In this document: one piece after another, positions 23,036 to 34,362 of the stretch | Layout of the letters: each line of letters starts with the position of its first letter | Position numbering within the stretch: the first letter of the stretch is position 1 | Origin: Penicillus capitatus | Lineage: Eukaryota; Chlorophyta | Direction: 5' to 3' | DNA: 64,000 nucleotides | Assembly (NCBI GenBank): GCA_965649825.1 | Contig: OZ287694.1 | Coordinates: 2,418,001 to 2,482,000 of the forward strand | The notes under the pieces: model-generated | Databases searched by the model: none | Told to the model about the DNA's origin: nothing | What the model saw: only the letters and a program-made list of their open reading frames with translations | Made by a program: the position numbers and the translations under genes

Positions 23036-23765
23036 CGTCATGATGCAGAGACGATTCGAGAATCGCGTCGGGGTATTGACAAGAGTACGAGAGGTGCGGC
23101 TCACTCAAAATGGACTGGATAAGTGTAAGGCATGTGTTTTGCAGAACTCGACCGCGAGTTGAATCGACTGAAGATAGAGGAGAAGAAAATGATTCAGCAA
23201 ATTAAGCAAGCTGCACGACAAGGAAACGATGCTTCCACCCGCACTTTGGCGAAATCTCTCGTCCGAGTGCGTCAACAGATGACGAAACTGACATCAGGAA
23301 AGGCGCAACTCCATGGCGTCTCTACTCAGATAATGGTCCACACGAGGCACGGCCTTCACGCGTCAACGAATGAGGGTGGTGTAGACTGCTGGATCGACGC
23401 ATACTGTTGGAATGGCAATGAAGAATGCCGGTAAGGCGATGGAGGCGGTGGGCAAGGCGGCAGATATGGAGAAACTCCCTCAGACGCTGGCGCAGTTTGT
23501 GAAGGAGAATGAAAAGTTGGATCTGATGGAGGAGATGATGGGAGATGCCGCGGAGGCTGCCTTTGATACGGACGGTGTCGATGAGGACGCAGATGCGGTG
23601 ATGAATCAAGTGCTGGACGAAATCGGCATCGATATTTCGGCCGAGCTCGCAAATGCCAATGCTCCAAGAAAGCCGAGAGTGGCCGCCAACACCCCCGCAG
23701 CTGCAGAAGACACAACAGCAGAAGAGCAGGAACTAATGCGCAGACTGGGGGCATTGAAGAACTGA
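23036..23765 (+). CDS. VPS2: ESCRT-III subunit VPS2/CHMP2
   Basis: ESCRT-III filament subunit for endosomal sorting and membrane scission. Three exons are visible: 23036-23093, 23145-23335 and 23385-23765, with introns of 51 and 49 nt. They join to read AETIRESRRGIDKSTR, then ELDRELNRL, KMIQQIKQAARQGN, AKSLVRVRQQMTKL and VGMAMKNAGKAMEAVGKA, and end in an acidic C-terminus with DEIGIDISAELA and a final ELMRRLGALKN resembling a MIT-interacting helix. The visible part is 209 residues, so only about 10-20 N-terminal residues are missing; the first exon with the start codon was not located. It is divergent from PUS10 and probably shares a promoter region with it. Confidence 0.85.
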
Positions 23766-24531
23766 CCCCTATACGGGAAACACGCGCTTCAGTCTACTGT
23801 CATCCCTGGAAAACGTACTCTAGCGTCAGGAGAATGTCCGCTGTCTTCATGGTGTGTCTCTGTGGATATTGAAAGGTGCGTTGATGTGACGTTCTCCGAG
23901 ATCGGGCCCTTGGGCATCTGTCGTACAGCAGGATTTCAAGTCGGACTGGCATGTAATGTGTTTACTTCATGTACGAAAATCGTCGATTACCTTTAGATGC
24001 CCACCTGCTCGTCAAATCGCATTGACGGGTGCGTCTATCATCGTTTGTCAAAGCGTTCGGCAAGGTCCACGGATAGGCAAAACTGCCCAAACCTGACAGC
24101 AATGTCGACTTCGGCCTCATACTCTGCACCATTCGAAAGATCTCCGAACGCAAACCTAGAAGCCATCGGGAAAAGACTGATATGATCAGCCTCGGCTGGA
24201 TGACAGTCATCTACTAAGAGGAGATCCAAGACAGGTAGAAAGCACATCCAGTCGATCATGCTAAACGGATCTCTGGAAGAAATGTGGGCTGCAACGATAT
24301 CGCTTCGCTATTCGTTTCCCTGAGTGTCACGCTGACCCGAGCAAGGGAGCCCTGGTATTGCCAACGCGCAGCTATTTGAGCACCACCTTACTGAGACTCG
24401 GACAGTGGTATGATCGCAACGGCTCTTCTCTCCGGGAGATCGACTGATGTGACTACCGTTAGGTATACGTTTACGTCGACCTTCTAGTACCCTAAAGGCG
24501 TTGTTTCGATTTTGGTGTGCGCGTGTCAAAG
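23766..24531. other. Intergenic, no gene seen
   Basis: About 770 bp between VPS2 and the ELIP-like gene, both on plus. Two GATGTGAC motifs occur (23884 and 24447). No recognisable coding or RNA gene. Confidence 0.5.
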
Positions 24532-25235
24532 ATGTCGGCCCTCATGATGTCGTCGTTGCCGAGTCTCTTGCTGCCAAAGAGACTGACGCCGTTGAAGAAG
24601 GGAAGGAAGGGACGCAAATCCCGTCGCGCTGCACAACGCGCACGTGCCGCTGCGGAGGACGAGACAAAAAGCTCAACATCGCCGACAACAGCAGGAGCCG
24701 CAAAAGGCCCCTCTGTGCCAGAAAGCACGGGAGGACCATCGACTCCACCCACGACGCTCTCTTCATCCACCTCATCGTCATCTGCCGTGACCTCCACGGC
24801 GAAGACCGTCGGTGGACGAATCTTAAGTCCGTCGACGAAGTCTCTCCTTCCGTCAAGAGCTTTGCCGTCTAGAGTCGATGACGATACTCGGGGGTGCGCC
24901 GGAGTTGATCATCGGCCGCGCCGCCATGATCTCCATTCCGTCAGTGTTCTTCTACGAGATGATCAAACAGGAAGAGTTCCTGCAGCTGATCAGGGATAAC
25001 AAGTTTCTGTTTCTGACTGCCATCGGTGTCCTCTCTTTGGCATCTTTGATTCCTATTGCGATGGGAGCCAAATACGAAGACTTCGGTGCGTGCTTTTGCA
25101 TCCTCTCACTCTTTCTCACTCTTTCATGTAGGATTCATGACGACGCATGCCGAATTGATCAACGGCCGTGCGGCAATGATAGGTATCATCGCTATCCTGG
25201 CTTTGGAGGCGAGGTCGGGCACAAATTTCTTCTAA
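24532..25235 (+). CDS. ELIP-like light-harvesting-family protein
   Basis: Three hydrophobic helices fit the early-light-induced layout. Helix 1 is PELIIGRAAMISIPSVFF, helix 2 is LFLTAIGVLSLASLIPIAMG, and helix 3 is AELINGRAAMIGIIAILALE. Helices 1 and 3 carry the ExxxGRxAM chlorophyll-binding motif; helix 2 is not conserved. The last intron (25086-25131, 46 nt) is clear. The N-terminal 100-odd residues (MSALMMSSLPSLLLPKRL, then basic and Ser/Thr/Pro-rich) suit a plastid transit peptide. This reading frame and the helix-1 frame differ by one, so a further intron must lie about 24800-24875; I could not fix it. Expected role: thylakoid photoprotection. This gene is strong evidence for a phototroph. 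Confidence 0.8.
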
Positions 25236-25546
25236 ACACGGGATTCGGCATTGCTGGGTGGGATACATCTGTATCGGCATTGTATGGAGCGAGGCGTGTG
25301 ATTGGATTCTTTCTCTCCCCTTAGCAGAAGCGGTTGGGATCACACTTCAATGAACAACGAAAGTGTGACTGGAAATGACTTGCATGATGTCTTGACCTCT
25401 TAGATGGGATGGGTATGCCTCAAAAGCAACGGACCCATTAGCCGCCACATGACCCACGTGTTGTTGATGTTGTTGTCGACCAACATACATCTGTTGATGG
25501 ATGCTATAACCGTCATTGTTACGAAAAGATACATGTCTGTGTGCTT

Positions 25547-27265
25547 TCACGATGATTTCTCCATTTCGAGCGTTTCCATTTTCCTTCCACCGTATTCCGA
25601 ATCGTCATCTCTTGTCTCGCCACTTGCATTCTGTACCGTCGTCATCTCTGATGACATGGCATGGTCTTCCACGGCACGAGAGCTACTGCCTTGGGCACCA
25701 CTCTCTTTCAACAGTGACTGCGTGGCATCATCCTCCTCCTCCGTATCCAATCTCTTTAGCTGCGTTCCTTTCTTCCACCTAATAGACAGATCATCTCTTT
25801 CGCCTCGGCGCCGCCACAGCTGACGCCGCTCACTTATGCGAGAGCTTGGCAGGAGATCTCAGAATCTTGCCCATTTGCTGGATGGCACCGGAAGTCACGT
25901 TCGCCACTTGCTCTTTGCTTCGAGACATACCGTCTTCGAAATGATCTAAAGCGATAGACATTGCCACAATGTGATCTCGTGCTGTTGGTCTGCAGGGAAT
26001 ACTTGAGACGTCTTCCACGACATCCCGGACGTCCAACATGGTGACCACGTTCTTGAGGAACCCGTCCCCAGGTTCGTTCTCGTCCATATAGTCCTTCGGT
26101 GGGAAAGCATAGGCGAAGAGCAGAGCCGCAAAGAACATCTCCACACATATACAGAAATCTTGAACGCCAGCAGAGACGTCATCGGTATCGTAAGTCGTCC
26201 ACTTCTCCATTTTGATGATTCCAAACGATAAGACGATCGAGATGGCGATGGACTGCCAGAAGGTGAGGAAGACAATGGCCTTGATCAAGAGAAACTTGGC
26301 GACGGGCCGAATGGGGTTGAGATCTTCATAAGTGGCACGGTAGAACATAACGAGGCAATAGATCGCCCATATCTGCGAGAAGTTGTTGACGAGAAAGATC
26401 CAAAACCACACCCCTTTCACAGATCCGACACAGTAGAATCCCCATGCCTCACCAAACATTCCGACGCCTGCCAGCAGCGGCCTCAGAATCACGTAATTCA
26501 GAATTCCCTACGCGTCGCATCACACGTCCCATCACCATGGCCGGCCACCCAATCGATTCGCCTTACCTTTTTGCACTCCCACAGATAGTCTCGTCCCATC
26601 TGCCACCGCCGACAGAACAGCTGAAACCCCCAGATGTGTTCCAACTGGTCATGCCTTTCGAGATGATCATCCAGATCTCCCACCTAGGCGTCACGATTTG
26701 CAACCGCTCTTCTCTGCAGGGAGGGGCGACTTTGTGGGTGAGGTAGGCGACGAGATAACAGTAGAAGCTGTAGATGACGAATGCTTCATAGCATTCTCGT
26801 AAGGGATCGACGTAGACGTGTGCGTGGAAGAATCTCAGCGATAGCCAGGCGTCCAGGGAATAGATAGGTACCATCAGACTGATCCGAATGACATACTTCT
26901 GCAAATCTGGCCGGGAGTAGTAAGCCAAGTGCATGGCCACCTAAGGACGCCGTCTTCGACTCGTTTATTTTGAGCAAAGATGTCACACTTCGTAAATGGA
27001 GACAGGAAGTGTGAGAAAGACAAAAATTCCGCCATAGAACCACGCTAGAATGGGATTGTTCAACTCTTGAGAGAAGAGACGAAAAGTGTGACCTTGGTAT
27101 CGAACGGAGAAACCTGTGCTCGAGAATTTCCAGACGATAGCCGGGAAAGCAATTAAGACCATCAACACCAGAACAGCCCAGAGCTGCGAGGAAAGAAGTC
27201 AGCGTCAAAGAGGGAGGGTTCAACGGGAATACCCAACGCAGGACGCGTCGAGCCGGATAGACCAT
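25547..27265 (-). CDS. TMEM184: TMEM184/organic-solute-transporter-alpha family membrane protein
   Basis: Six exons (27265-27233, 27183-26989, 26940-26731, 26683-26567, 26507-25834, 25778-25547) join without frame errors to 486 residues. Family hallmarks: ILAWFYGGIFVFLTLPVSIYE, then RPDLQKYVIRISLMVPIY and SLDAWLSLRF, LRECYEAFVIYSFYCYLVAYL split over adjoining helices, MGRDYLWECKKGILNYVILRPLL, and a long seven-helix layout. Introns are 47-59 nt. The fifth exon reads to a TGA that actually belongs to the donor AA|GTGAGC; splicing adds a 77-residue acidic tail (DTEEEDDATQ). In animals and plants the family sits in vacuolar or plasma membranes; the substrate is unknown. The start was chosen at MVYPARR. 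Confidence 0.85.
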
Positions 27266-28025
27266 AGGACACTTGTCTTGGAAGCACAGAAAGGCAATGA
27301 GAATCCGAGAATGTTCGAAAATGAGAAATGCAGCGGCCGCGTGTAAGACGCCTCCTCAATGGCCGCGTATCCGACAGAGGGAAAGCGGTTCCCAAATCGA
27401 GCAACGGAAGAGACGCCGAGCAAACCGCCGGAGCTGTATGGACTGTCTACGAGCGACGGCTGCTTCGATGGGCAAATCCGTAGAAGGATGGGGACAGTCT
27501 TGAGGTCTTTTTCTCGACTGTGCTTCGTTTCTGTCTTGTGGACGCGAGTCGCGCCGCCTTAGAACGCGTTCACCTGTCAATGGATCACTGCAAAGAACGT
27601 CTAACGAAGAGAGCGAACAGAAAAGTGAGCGTTCGAGTATCTATTCTTGGAATTGTTCATCAAGGCGCATCGTGCTCGAGTAGAGAGGGTCTTTGCACAG
27701 GTCGGTGGACCTTCAGTCACATCAGAGTCGTGTGCAGATCTGAGGAGACAATAGTTCGTCCCTCCATCCGGATGGCGTTGATGGTACAGGAATGGCACAG
27801 CCTGCACCCATGTCACCACAACAGAAGACCGCGTAGCGAGCGTTGTTTGATGTGACCCATAGGAGTCAGAAACGCAGCATCTCATCTCCTGGACATATTG
27901 GTTACACCGTAGGCATCTCGAGAGGTATCGTCATCATCTTAAAAACCACATCCGCAGCACTTGCTAAGTACCGATCACAGAACGACCGGCCAGATCTGTT
28001 TCGTGTGTGTCTCCTAGAGTGGCCC

Positions 28026-28307
28026 TCAGTCATTGACGAAGGCGGTTTTCTGTTTGGCTGGGATCGAATCTGGATTTTGTCGGAGGCGTTTCATGTCGTC
28101 TTCGTGCACGGGGAGGCATTTGTTGCGACACATCATGTGACATTCGAAGCCCAAGGGATGCAGTCGTTGCTTCAGCTCTGTATAAGCTTCGGCCGTCATG
28201 CCGCTCACGGTGTAGTACAGAATGAGTGGCGACGAATCGACGACACGCTGTATCTTCTTCGTATTCAGACTTCGATTCAGCTTGCGCACGAAATCCAACT
28301 TCGACAT
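28026..28307 (-). CDS. Possible organellar ribosomal protein uL10 (first exon)
   Basis: The frame starts MSKLDFVRKLNRSLNTKK and continues SPLILYYTVSGMTAEAYTELKQRL and HPLGFECHMMCRNKCL, split here for length. This fits the N-terminal uL10 pattern in which a short strand (tVxG/yrGlta), a helix (xELxxLRxxL) and a K/RN motif follow each other. The frame then ends, and downstream exons on minus (27600-28020) could not be assembled with confidence; one candidate ends RYLASAADVVFKMM. A mitochondrial location would be likely if correct. Treat the family call as tentative. Confidence 0.35.
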   Translation of the reverse strand: MSKLDFVRKLNRSLNTKKIQRVVDSSPLILYYTVSGMTAEAYTELKQRLHPLGFECHMMCRNKCLPVHEDDMKRLRQNPDSIPAKQKTAFVND

Positions 28308-28624
28308 GGAAACGTCCGTCTATCACGACTCTGCCGTCTGGACACGGAGACTCGAGAAATGACGATAATGTGGAAAATGGCGGCGAATGGCGAGACGCAT
28401 CGACGACGGCCGCCGTCGATGATCGTCCATCACATCCTTCTGACATCGACAATACTCAGCAACATGTGGCGGCGTCGATCTTTGCCGCGCGATCGCGTTC
28501 GCGGCGACGACATCGCTCGCAATCAAAGCAGCCGTTAATATTTATACTTTCTTCAAAAACGCTTGCTTCATTTGACGCCGTTTGATGTTCCGTTATCAAA
28601 TACATGTCGATGCTCCCACCCTTT

Positions 28625-29352
28625 TTACTTGTTCATCATGTTGATGGGGCGAACGCCTTGATGTCTCTCTTTGCTCAGACGATCGGCCAGTTTCCAAAGC
28701 GATTCCTTCTTTCCATTCGCCACTCGACGCATACGTTCCACTGCTTGAATCGCAGCTTCCTCTTTTCCAAGCACACTGATCTGCATCTCCACTTCATCGG
28801 CAATAATCTTGCGTCTCCGTACAGCCGTCCTCAGTTTGTGACTCACAGCTCTTTGGCCTTTATACTTATGAGAGCGCGTCAACTCACGCAGTCCAGGCAA
28901 TGCGCCAGATGCCGTCTTTACCTCCTTCGTATACTCGATGTAGACATCCTGGACCCCCATATCTGCCATACCTGTCTGAGGAAATGGGATAGGCATGGGA
29001 TCGAGAACACACCTCTCATGTCTCTGAGGCGTGTAAGAAGGCAGGATGGATGATCACGTTCGTGAACGAGTGGAGATTGCAGGGCAGGAAGGAAGAGTGT
29101 GTCTGTTGGGATGGGTTCTGCTCCCGCGTCCTTTTCTTTAAAGTCCGAAATTAGCCAGATGAGGTGATCGAGTTTGTCATTGATCAGGGTGACAGAGTGT
29201 TTAACCTCTGCCATGTCTTTCTCGATTCTGTACCTCCATTCCGCATCGCTATAGTCTGTCGCGGTGAACGACCCGTCCATTTGAGGCGAGTGATGTGACG
29301 TCACGCTGCTCGCGGGTAGAAACGACAGGGATGACGCTGCCCCATTACACAT
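28625..29352 (-). CDS. Small GCR1_C-like DNA-binding protein
   Basis: Two exons (29352-29013, 28971-28625; 41-nt intron) give 228 residues. The middle holds a predicted coiled coil (WRYRIEKDMAEVKHSV, then LINDKLDHLIWLISDF). The C-terminal exon resembles the GCR1_C fold: an aromatic start (VYIEYTKEV), a Leu/Gly-Leu turn, then RTAVRRRKIIADEVEMQISV with a following Glu/Arg helix. The same architecture, coiled coil plus GCR1_C-like end, occurs at 31912-33875. GCR1_C domains are found in yeast Gcr1-type transcription factors and in Crypton-type tyrosine-recombinase elements. No recombinase domain is visible, so a captured or transcription-factor-like role is inferred. Confidence 0.45.
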
Positions 29353-30104
29353 CGGGATCAGAAGAGAAACGATGTCACCTACCAGCCACCGTTCAGAAAA
29401 GCACGAGAGAAAAACCGAAAGCAAGATAGAGAATGTTCTCACGGATACGTATGGCAATAAGACGGGTGGAATAGAGATCTGATCGATTCTCCAGGAATAA
29501 CACTTGTTGGATGACAGCTGCTTAGGAGCTTCCCCAGGAGAGGATGATGCGACTTTACAGCATTGCACTGGAGGACGATGCTTGCCATAACATCACACAA
29601 GCATGCATGAACAAAGGGCACTTCCTGACGCTTTTAGAGGACATGATCTTGTGGATCATTCGAGAAATGAAAACGCGATGGGCGAAGAATGAAACTGTCT
29701 GCTTATGGACAACATACAACACCATCCAACAGCCATTCCTAGCAAGATTATTTATCCTTAAGATCGTTGCTGGCCGGTTTTAGAGAATGAGATCCGCTAT
29801 CGATAGGATATGGGTATGCAGCGAGACGTTAACGTGCCCTTGATGTCGACAGCGACGGGGCCAGTCCAACAAGCTATGACACGTGCATGCTTCGGTTGGA
29901 GCTGGGCGAATGTTTTTGATCCACTCCATCCAAAGATGCGCGTACGGTCCGGCGGCGGATACGCAGCAGCGCGGTCTGACATTGTAGCGATTCTCCTGCT
30001 TCCTCCGCCAACCGTCACTTAATTAAGCGGCTCAGTTTGACCGCTGTTCTATTTCTATTCGCGTTTGTCTTTGCCTTCGTCGTTTTGGACTTCATTCTCA
30101 CGAC
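29353..30104. other. Intergenic between divergent genes
   Basis: About 750 bp between the GCR1_C-like gene (minus) and sulfotransferase C (plus). It should hold both promoters. One GATGTGACGTCA site lies just inside the upstream gene at 29292. No gene was recognised. Confidence 0.5.
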
Positions 30105-31326
30105 ATGTCGTCGTTGTGCGGCACTGATTGCGCTTCATGTGGTTGTCTCGAAGACAAGAACGACAAGCGCGTGGTCGCCATTCCCCAGCCACCGCAATTG
30201 TCTGGCGAACAAGACGACTGCCCCATCGCTGTCCGTCGTTATTTAGAACGGATAAACGGGTTGAGCACAGAAGAATGCATGGAGAGAGGATTGAGTTTCC
30301 ATCCCAAAGCGGACGATGTTCTCCTGACAACGGGTTCCAAGTGCGGAACGGCATGGACGCAACAAATAGTGCACGGTCTTCGGTCTGGCGGAGACATGGA
30401 TTTCGACGACGTCGACGCCATTATTCCATTCCTGGAATACTACTGCGATCAAGACGATCAAGCAGAACTGGAATGCACCCAACCATACGCACCGCCACGA
30501 CTCTTCAAGACGCATATTACCTACGATGCGACCCCGCAAGGATTCGGCAAATATATCTTCGTGACTAGGTGCGTTTCGCATCAGGTGCTTTCGCCAGGGA
30601 GCTAAAGTGATGAGGTGCTTTACAGGGATCCTAAGGACGCGGTTGTTTCCTTTTATTATTTTCATTGCGATTGGCTGTTCGAGGAAGATACCATCTCTTT
30701 GGACAGCTTTGTGGAATGGATGGTCATTCGTGACAATGTGCCCTACTCATCTTTGGCCAACGCTACTCAACTTCAGCACATGAGTAAAGCAAAATACCCA
30801 TCACTATCGGCTCTTCACTTGTGGCCTGCAGTGTCGTGGTTCCCCTACCGCAAAGACGCAAATGTCTTGTGGCTGCACTACGAAGACATGAAGGAGGACT
30901 TGGCCTACTGCATCCGTCTCATTGCCGAGTTCCTCGATATCGCCGCCGACAATCCAAAACTGCAGAAGATCGTGGAGCAGCAGGTGATGCACTCTCTCTG
31001 ATATCTAACTCCTCTCTCTATGCCTTGTGTAGTCCACATTCGATTTTATGAAGAACCACAGGTCCAAGTTCGATGCTCACCGCATCAAGGCTGCCAGGAA
31101 CGAAGCCATGGGTCTGCCGCGCGACAGCGGAATGAAAGACAATAATGGCAGGGTCCGAAAGGGTCAGACGAAAGAGGGGATCAAGCTTCTCTCTGAAGAC
31201 ATGAACCAGAAGATGGACGCCAAGTGGAAAAGCTTTGTCGAGCCCGTCGTCGGCTACAGCAGCTACGCAGAGATGCGCAGAGCCGTTAATAAAGAGCTCG
31301 GGAGAACCGTCGGTATGGACTGCTGA
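30105..31326 (+). CDS. Cytosolic-type sulfotransferase, copy C
   Basis: Four exons (30105-30568, 30626-30783, 30832-30983, 31033-31326) give 355 residues. Its N-terminus is about 30 residues longer than copies A, B and D and Cys-rich (MSSLCGTDCASCGC). The donor loop is TTGSKCGTAW, with Cys where the family has Ser/Gly. DPKDAVVSFYYFH and LWLHYEDMKEDL follow. The C-terminal segment reads RKGQTKEGIKLLSED in place of RKGxxGDWKN. Intron positions equal those of the other four copies, here with GT donors throughout. Exons 3 and 4 and the intron between them are almost identical to copy E, though exons 1 and 2 are not, pointing to gene conversion. Confidence 0.88.
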
Positions 31327-31911
31327 GTACGTAAAGATATTCTTTCCTTTTCTGCATCTGTTGCCGGAGTGATTTCATCCACCGAGCAGAGAACCACACG
31401 ATCCATCGAGCTGCTCTCTTTCGCAGGCAGCGGTGATCTTCAACGCGTAGAAAGTGTTCTTTTGCCGACAAAAGTCTCACGACGTCCTCTTTCCGTTAAC
31501 AATCTTAGCTTCAACTGCTCAAGGATGATCTATGACACTTCGTAGCGTTTAAGGAGATTGATGATGTGCATGATGCGTGCATGGGTCGGGTCGGGCGTCG
31601 TGACGGAGTCAATGGATACGGTTTGTGATACGATAGAGCGTCCCTTCCGTTGTGAAGAAGATCTGTACGCTTTCGATTGCATGCGTCGTATCTCCTCGCC
31701 GTTCGTCATCGACACCTCGGCTGTGTGGACAACTCGCCGACGTCTCGAATTCGCACTGCACGACGGTTCTTCGATCCGTCCCCTTCAATTCGCAGTTCCT
31801 TGACTCTCAGAAATCACCTCCGTTTCGCGCTTTGTTTATTGGCATGGAAGACGAAGGGGCGAACCCATGTGCTGTGCGCCGGTTTGATCTCTTCACGTGC
31901 TGCCTCGAGCA
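31327..31911. other. Intergenic, no gene seen
   Basis: 585 bp between sulfotransferase C and the GCR1/Crypton-like gene. A plus-strand frame (31558-31803) has no recognisable motif and is probably noncoding or 5' leader. Confidence 0.45.
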
Positions 31912-33875
31912 ATGACTGGTCGTAGATTCAGTTTCCCGACGGAGACGAGGATTCGAGAGTATTTCGACGCCAGAGGCTCGAGCTACCAAGGTAAGCGTCA
32001 TGGCAGTATCCTTGACGCACTTGACTCGATCTCTATTTTTAGCTGCTCTGCAGCTGCTGCAGGCATCGCCACTCGCAAAGAGGCATAAGAAAAAGGACGG
32101 GAGCTCCTACGTCGAATGCAGAGCCCAGTGGTCTGTCTGTAACAGAAAATTCAAGATACACTATCTAAAGTGACATGACAGGGGTGATTGAACATTGCAT
32201 AACGAGAGTGTGTTGTCTACAGGCTGTGGTTTCTCGTAAAGATGGCGATGCGTTGCGAGCTGTGGTCATGGGAGAAGCTTGCGAGAGATTCGTGGGACGC
32301 GTGCCCGAACATCGAAATCCATCAACGAAATCTGAGACGCCACTTTGAGATGGCAGACGCTTTGGGCCTCGAGCAGCTCGTCGGCGATTCCTTCGTGCAT
32401 TCAAACAACGACACGGCGCTCGAAGGCATCCTAGAAGGATACGCAAAAGAGCCTGCGCATGGTGTAACAGTCCAGGCCAAAGGTATGACCAAATGTTCAA
32501 CGCCTTGCCGTCTCTACTGTGGTATCAGGAGGTTTGATGGAGAGGCATGACATCTCCAGTCTCTACAAGAATAATTTGTTGCTTGGTATGGGGATCAATG
32601 CTCAGTGCTTGTATTCGGATACGTCTGACCTCTTGCCGTTTGCCACCGGAGAAGACAATGAGAGAGAAGCCCATGTGCAGCGAACGATGTCTGAGATACT
32701 GCAACGCATTGCTGACAGAGAGAGTACCTTTGAGCAGACGGTCCGTCTGAAGAATCTCTTCTTGGTACGTCATTGTCCTTCCTCAGCACCGATGTGGAGA
32801 TCGCTTCATGCAGCTCTGGTTGGATTCTGCGCAACCTTGCCTGTTCAAAGTCGGCGGATGTCTCGTGGCCAGTCCCGACAACGTCTATCGGTTTCTAAAG
32901 GCCTTGGAAGAGGGTTTCGTATGGCTCAGTGGTACGGAGCCGTCGATTGTCGAAGTTCTGACCGGGAGATGTGCGAAGCCAGATTTGACACCGAGGAAGA
33001 AGACCCTTTTGCGTTCTGGATACGGACACAAGTATCTGACAGGACTCAACGAGCTGTACAGAGATCAACAGGCTTTGCTCGGCATCCAGTCTGTACAGAG
33101 CATCAGATCCGATCCCAGAATTGGAGCGTGGGAATGGTCATTGAAGCAAAACGACCAGAAACACATAACGGCAGAGGGCGGAGGATCTCAGCCACAGCTC
33201 TCTCCTGCAGAAGCCTCCCCCATGGACCCCGATGCCATGAATCCTGAACCCTTCTGGATGAATATGGATCCTCCGCCGACGCAACGCAATCTGGTGCTCG
33301 AAATGATGCAGAAGGTGCTGGAGGACATCGAAAGTCTAAAGGCTGCTCAAGGTTCCTTGCATGCAAAGATGGACCGTCTATTGCGTCTGCTTGACACCGA
33401 CACGGCGTCCAGATCTGGAACAGAACAGGAGAGAGCAAGTGGCACACCAGATGTTTCCTCTGGCGGATTTGAGTATGCCTCTCTGTCGAGTCTCAGGAAA
33501 CTGAGTTCCATGAGTATGGAAGATCTGGTTCAGGAATGGACGGTCGGGTGCACATACCGAGGGCAGAAGTTGGGTCCGCTCTCGCACTTTGATCAGCTCA
33601 GGATCGATGGACTGGTGCAATACAATAAGTCGATCAAATCATCCCTGCTCATAAGGAGAACGCTTTTCAGTTTCTTCAGAGAGGTCTTTGCGCATGTGGG
33701 ATCGCGCGAAGAAGCCATCCACCGAATAGACGATGTTCAGAGATCTCTGGGGAAAGATGGGGAGCCCGTTTCGCTGTATGGTCTTTACAAACACGTCAGG
33801 AAATGCAGGAAGAACAGAGTACCTTCTTTCTTTGAACCAGGAAGATCTGGCGAGATCTCCCGAACCCAACCTTAA
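31912..33875 (+). CDS. GCR1/Crypton-like protein
   Basis: Five exons (31912-31990, 32043-32169, 32223-32482, 32529-32764, 32787-33875) join in frame to 596 residues. The last junction needs a 22-nt intron; otherwise it is a frameshift. Order: a basic N-terminus; a helical region; KYLTGLNELYRDQQALLG followed by IRSDPRI, which resembles the conserved block of Crypton/Ndc10-type N-terminal domains; a coiled coil (EDIESLKAAQGSLHAKMDRL); and a GCR1_C-like end (MEDLVQEWTVG, then LLIRRTLFSFFREVF). I see no Arg-His-Arg-Tyr recombinase core, so it resembles a domesticated element or a Gcr1-like transcription factor rather than an active transposon. It sits between sulfotransferases C and D. Confidence 0.5.
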
Positions 33876-34362
33876 CAGTATCGCCCCATCGTCTTATGTC
33901 TTGCACGAATAATGCGCCTGAGCATTCGATCCAGTGACGGCACGATTGTAAGAATGCCCAAGACGGGTAACAGCAGCTGTATTTGGAGCCCAACTGCATC
34001 CGTCACGCGGCACCATACCGGATCGACACGCAATGCATGAAGAGTCGTTGGCAGGCCTGACGGATCTCACTCATGCCGAGCTGTAGAGGCAGGACCTGTC
34101 GTGAGAGAGGGAGTTGCTATGGGTTTGTGCATTGTCTGCAGCGATTCTCACGGTCGTCGTCTGTCGTGGTTTCTTAATGGAGGTCGACGGTGAAGTCTCT
34201 AGCCGTACGCCAACAGACGTCGCTTTCGTCGGTTAAATCTCTGCCTTTGCCCAATCGCCTCGATGAGCGAACGTAGACGGAAGTCTACGACATCGGTGGT
34301 TTCATTCACCGCGTTGTCACGGACCATAAACATCTTTCGCGTCATTCGCAGCACACAAGACG
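33876..34362. other. Intergenic, promoter region of sulfotransferase D
   Basis: 487 bp without a recognisable gene. No clear TATA box was found. Confidence 0.45.

Noticed and set aside
28625-33875. Active Crypton transposon
   Set aside because: No tyrosine-recombinase catalytic residues could be placed between the N-terminal block and the GCR1_C-like end, and no element boundaries were seen.
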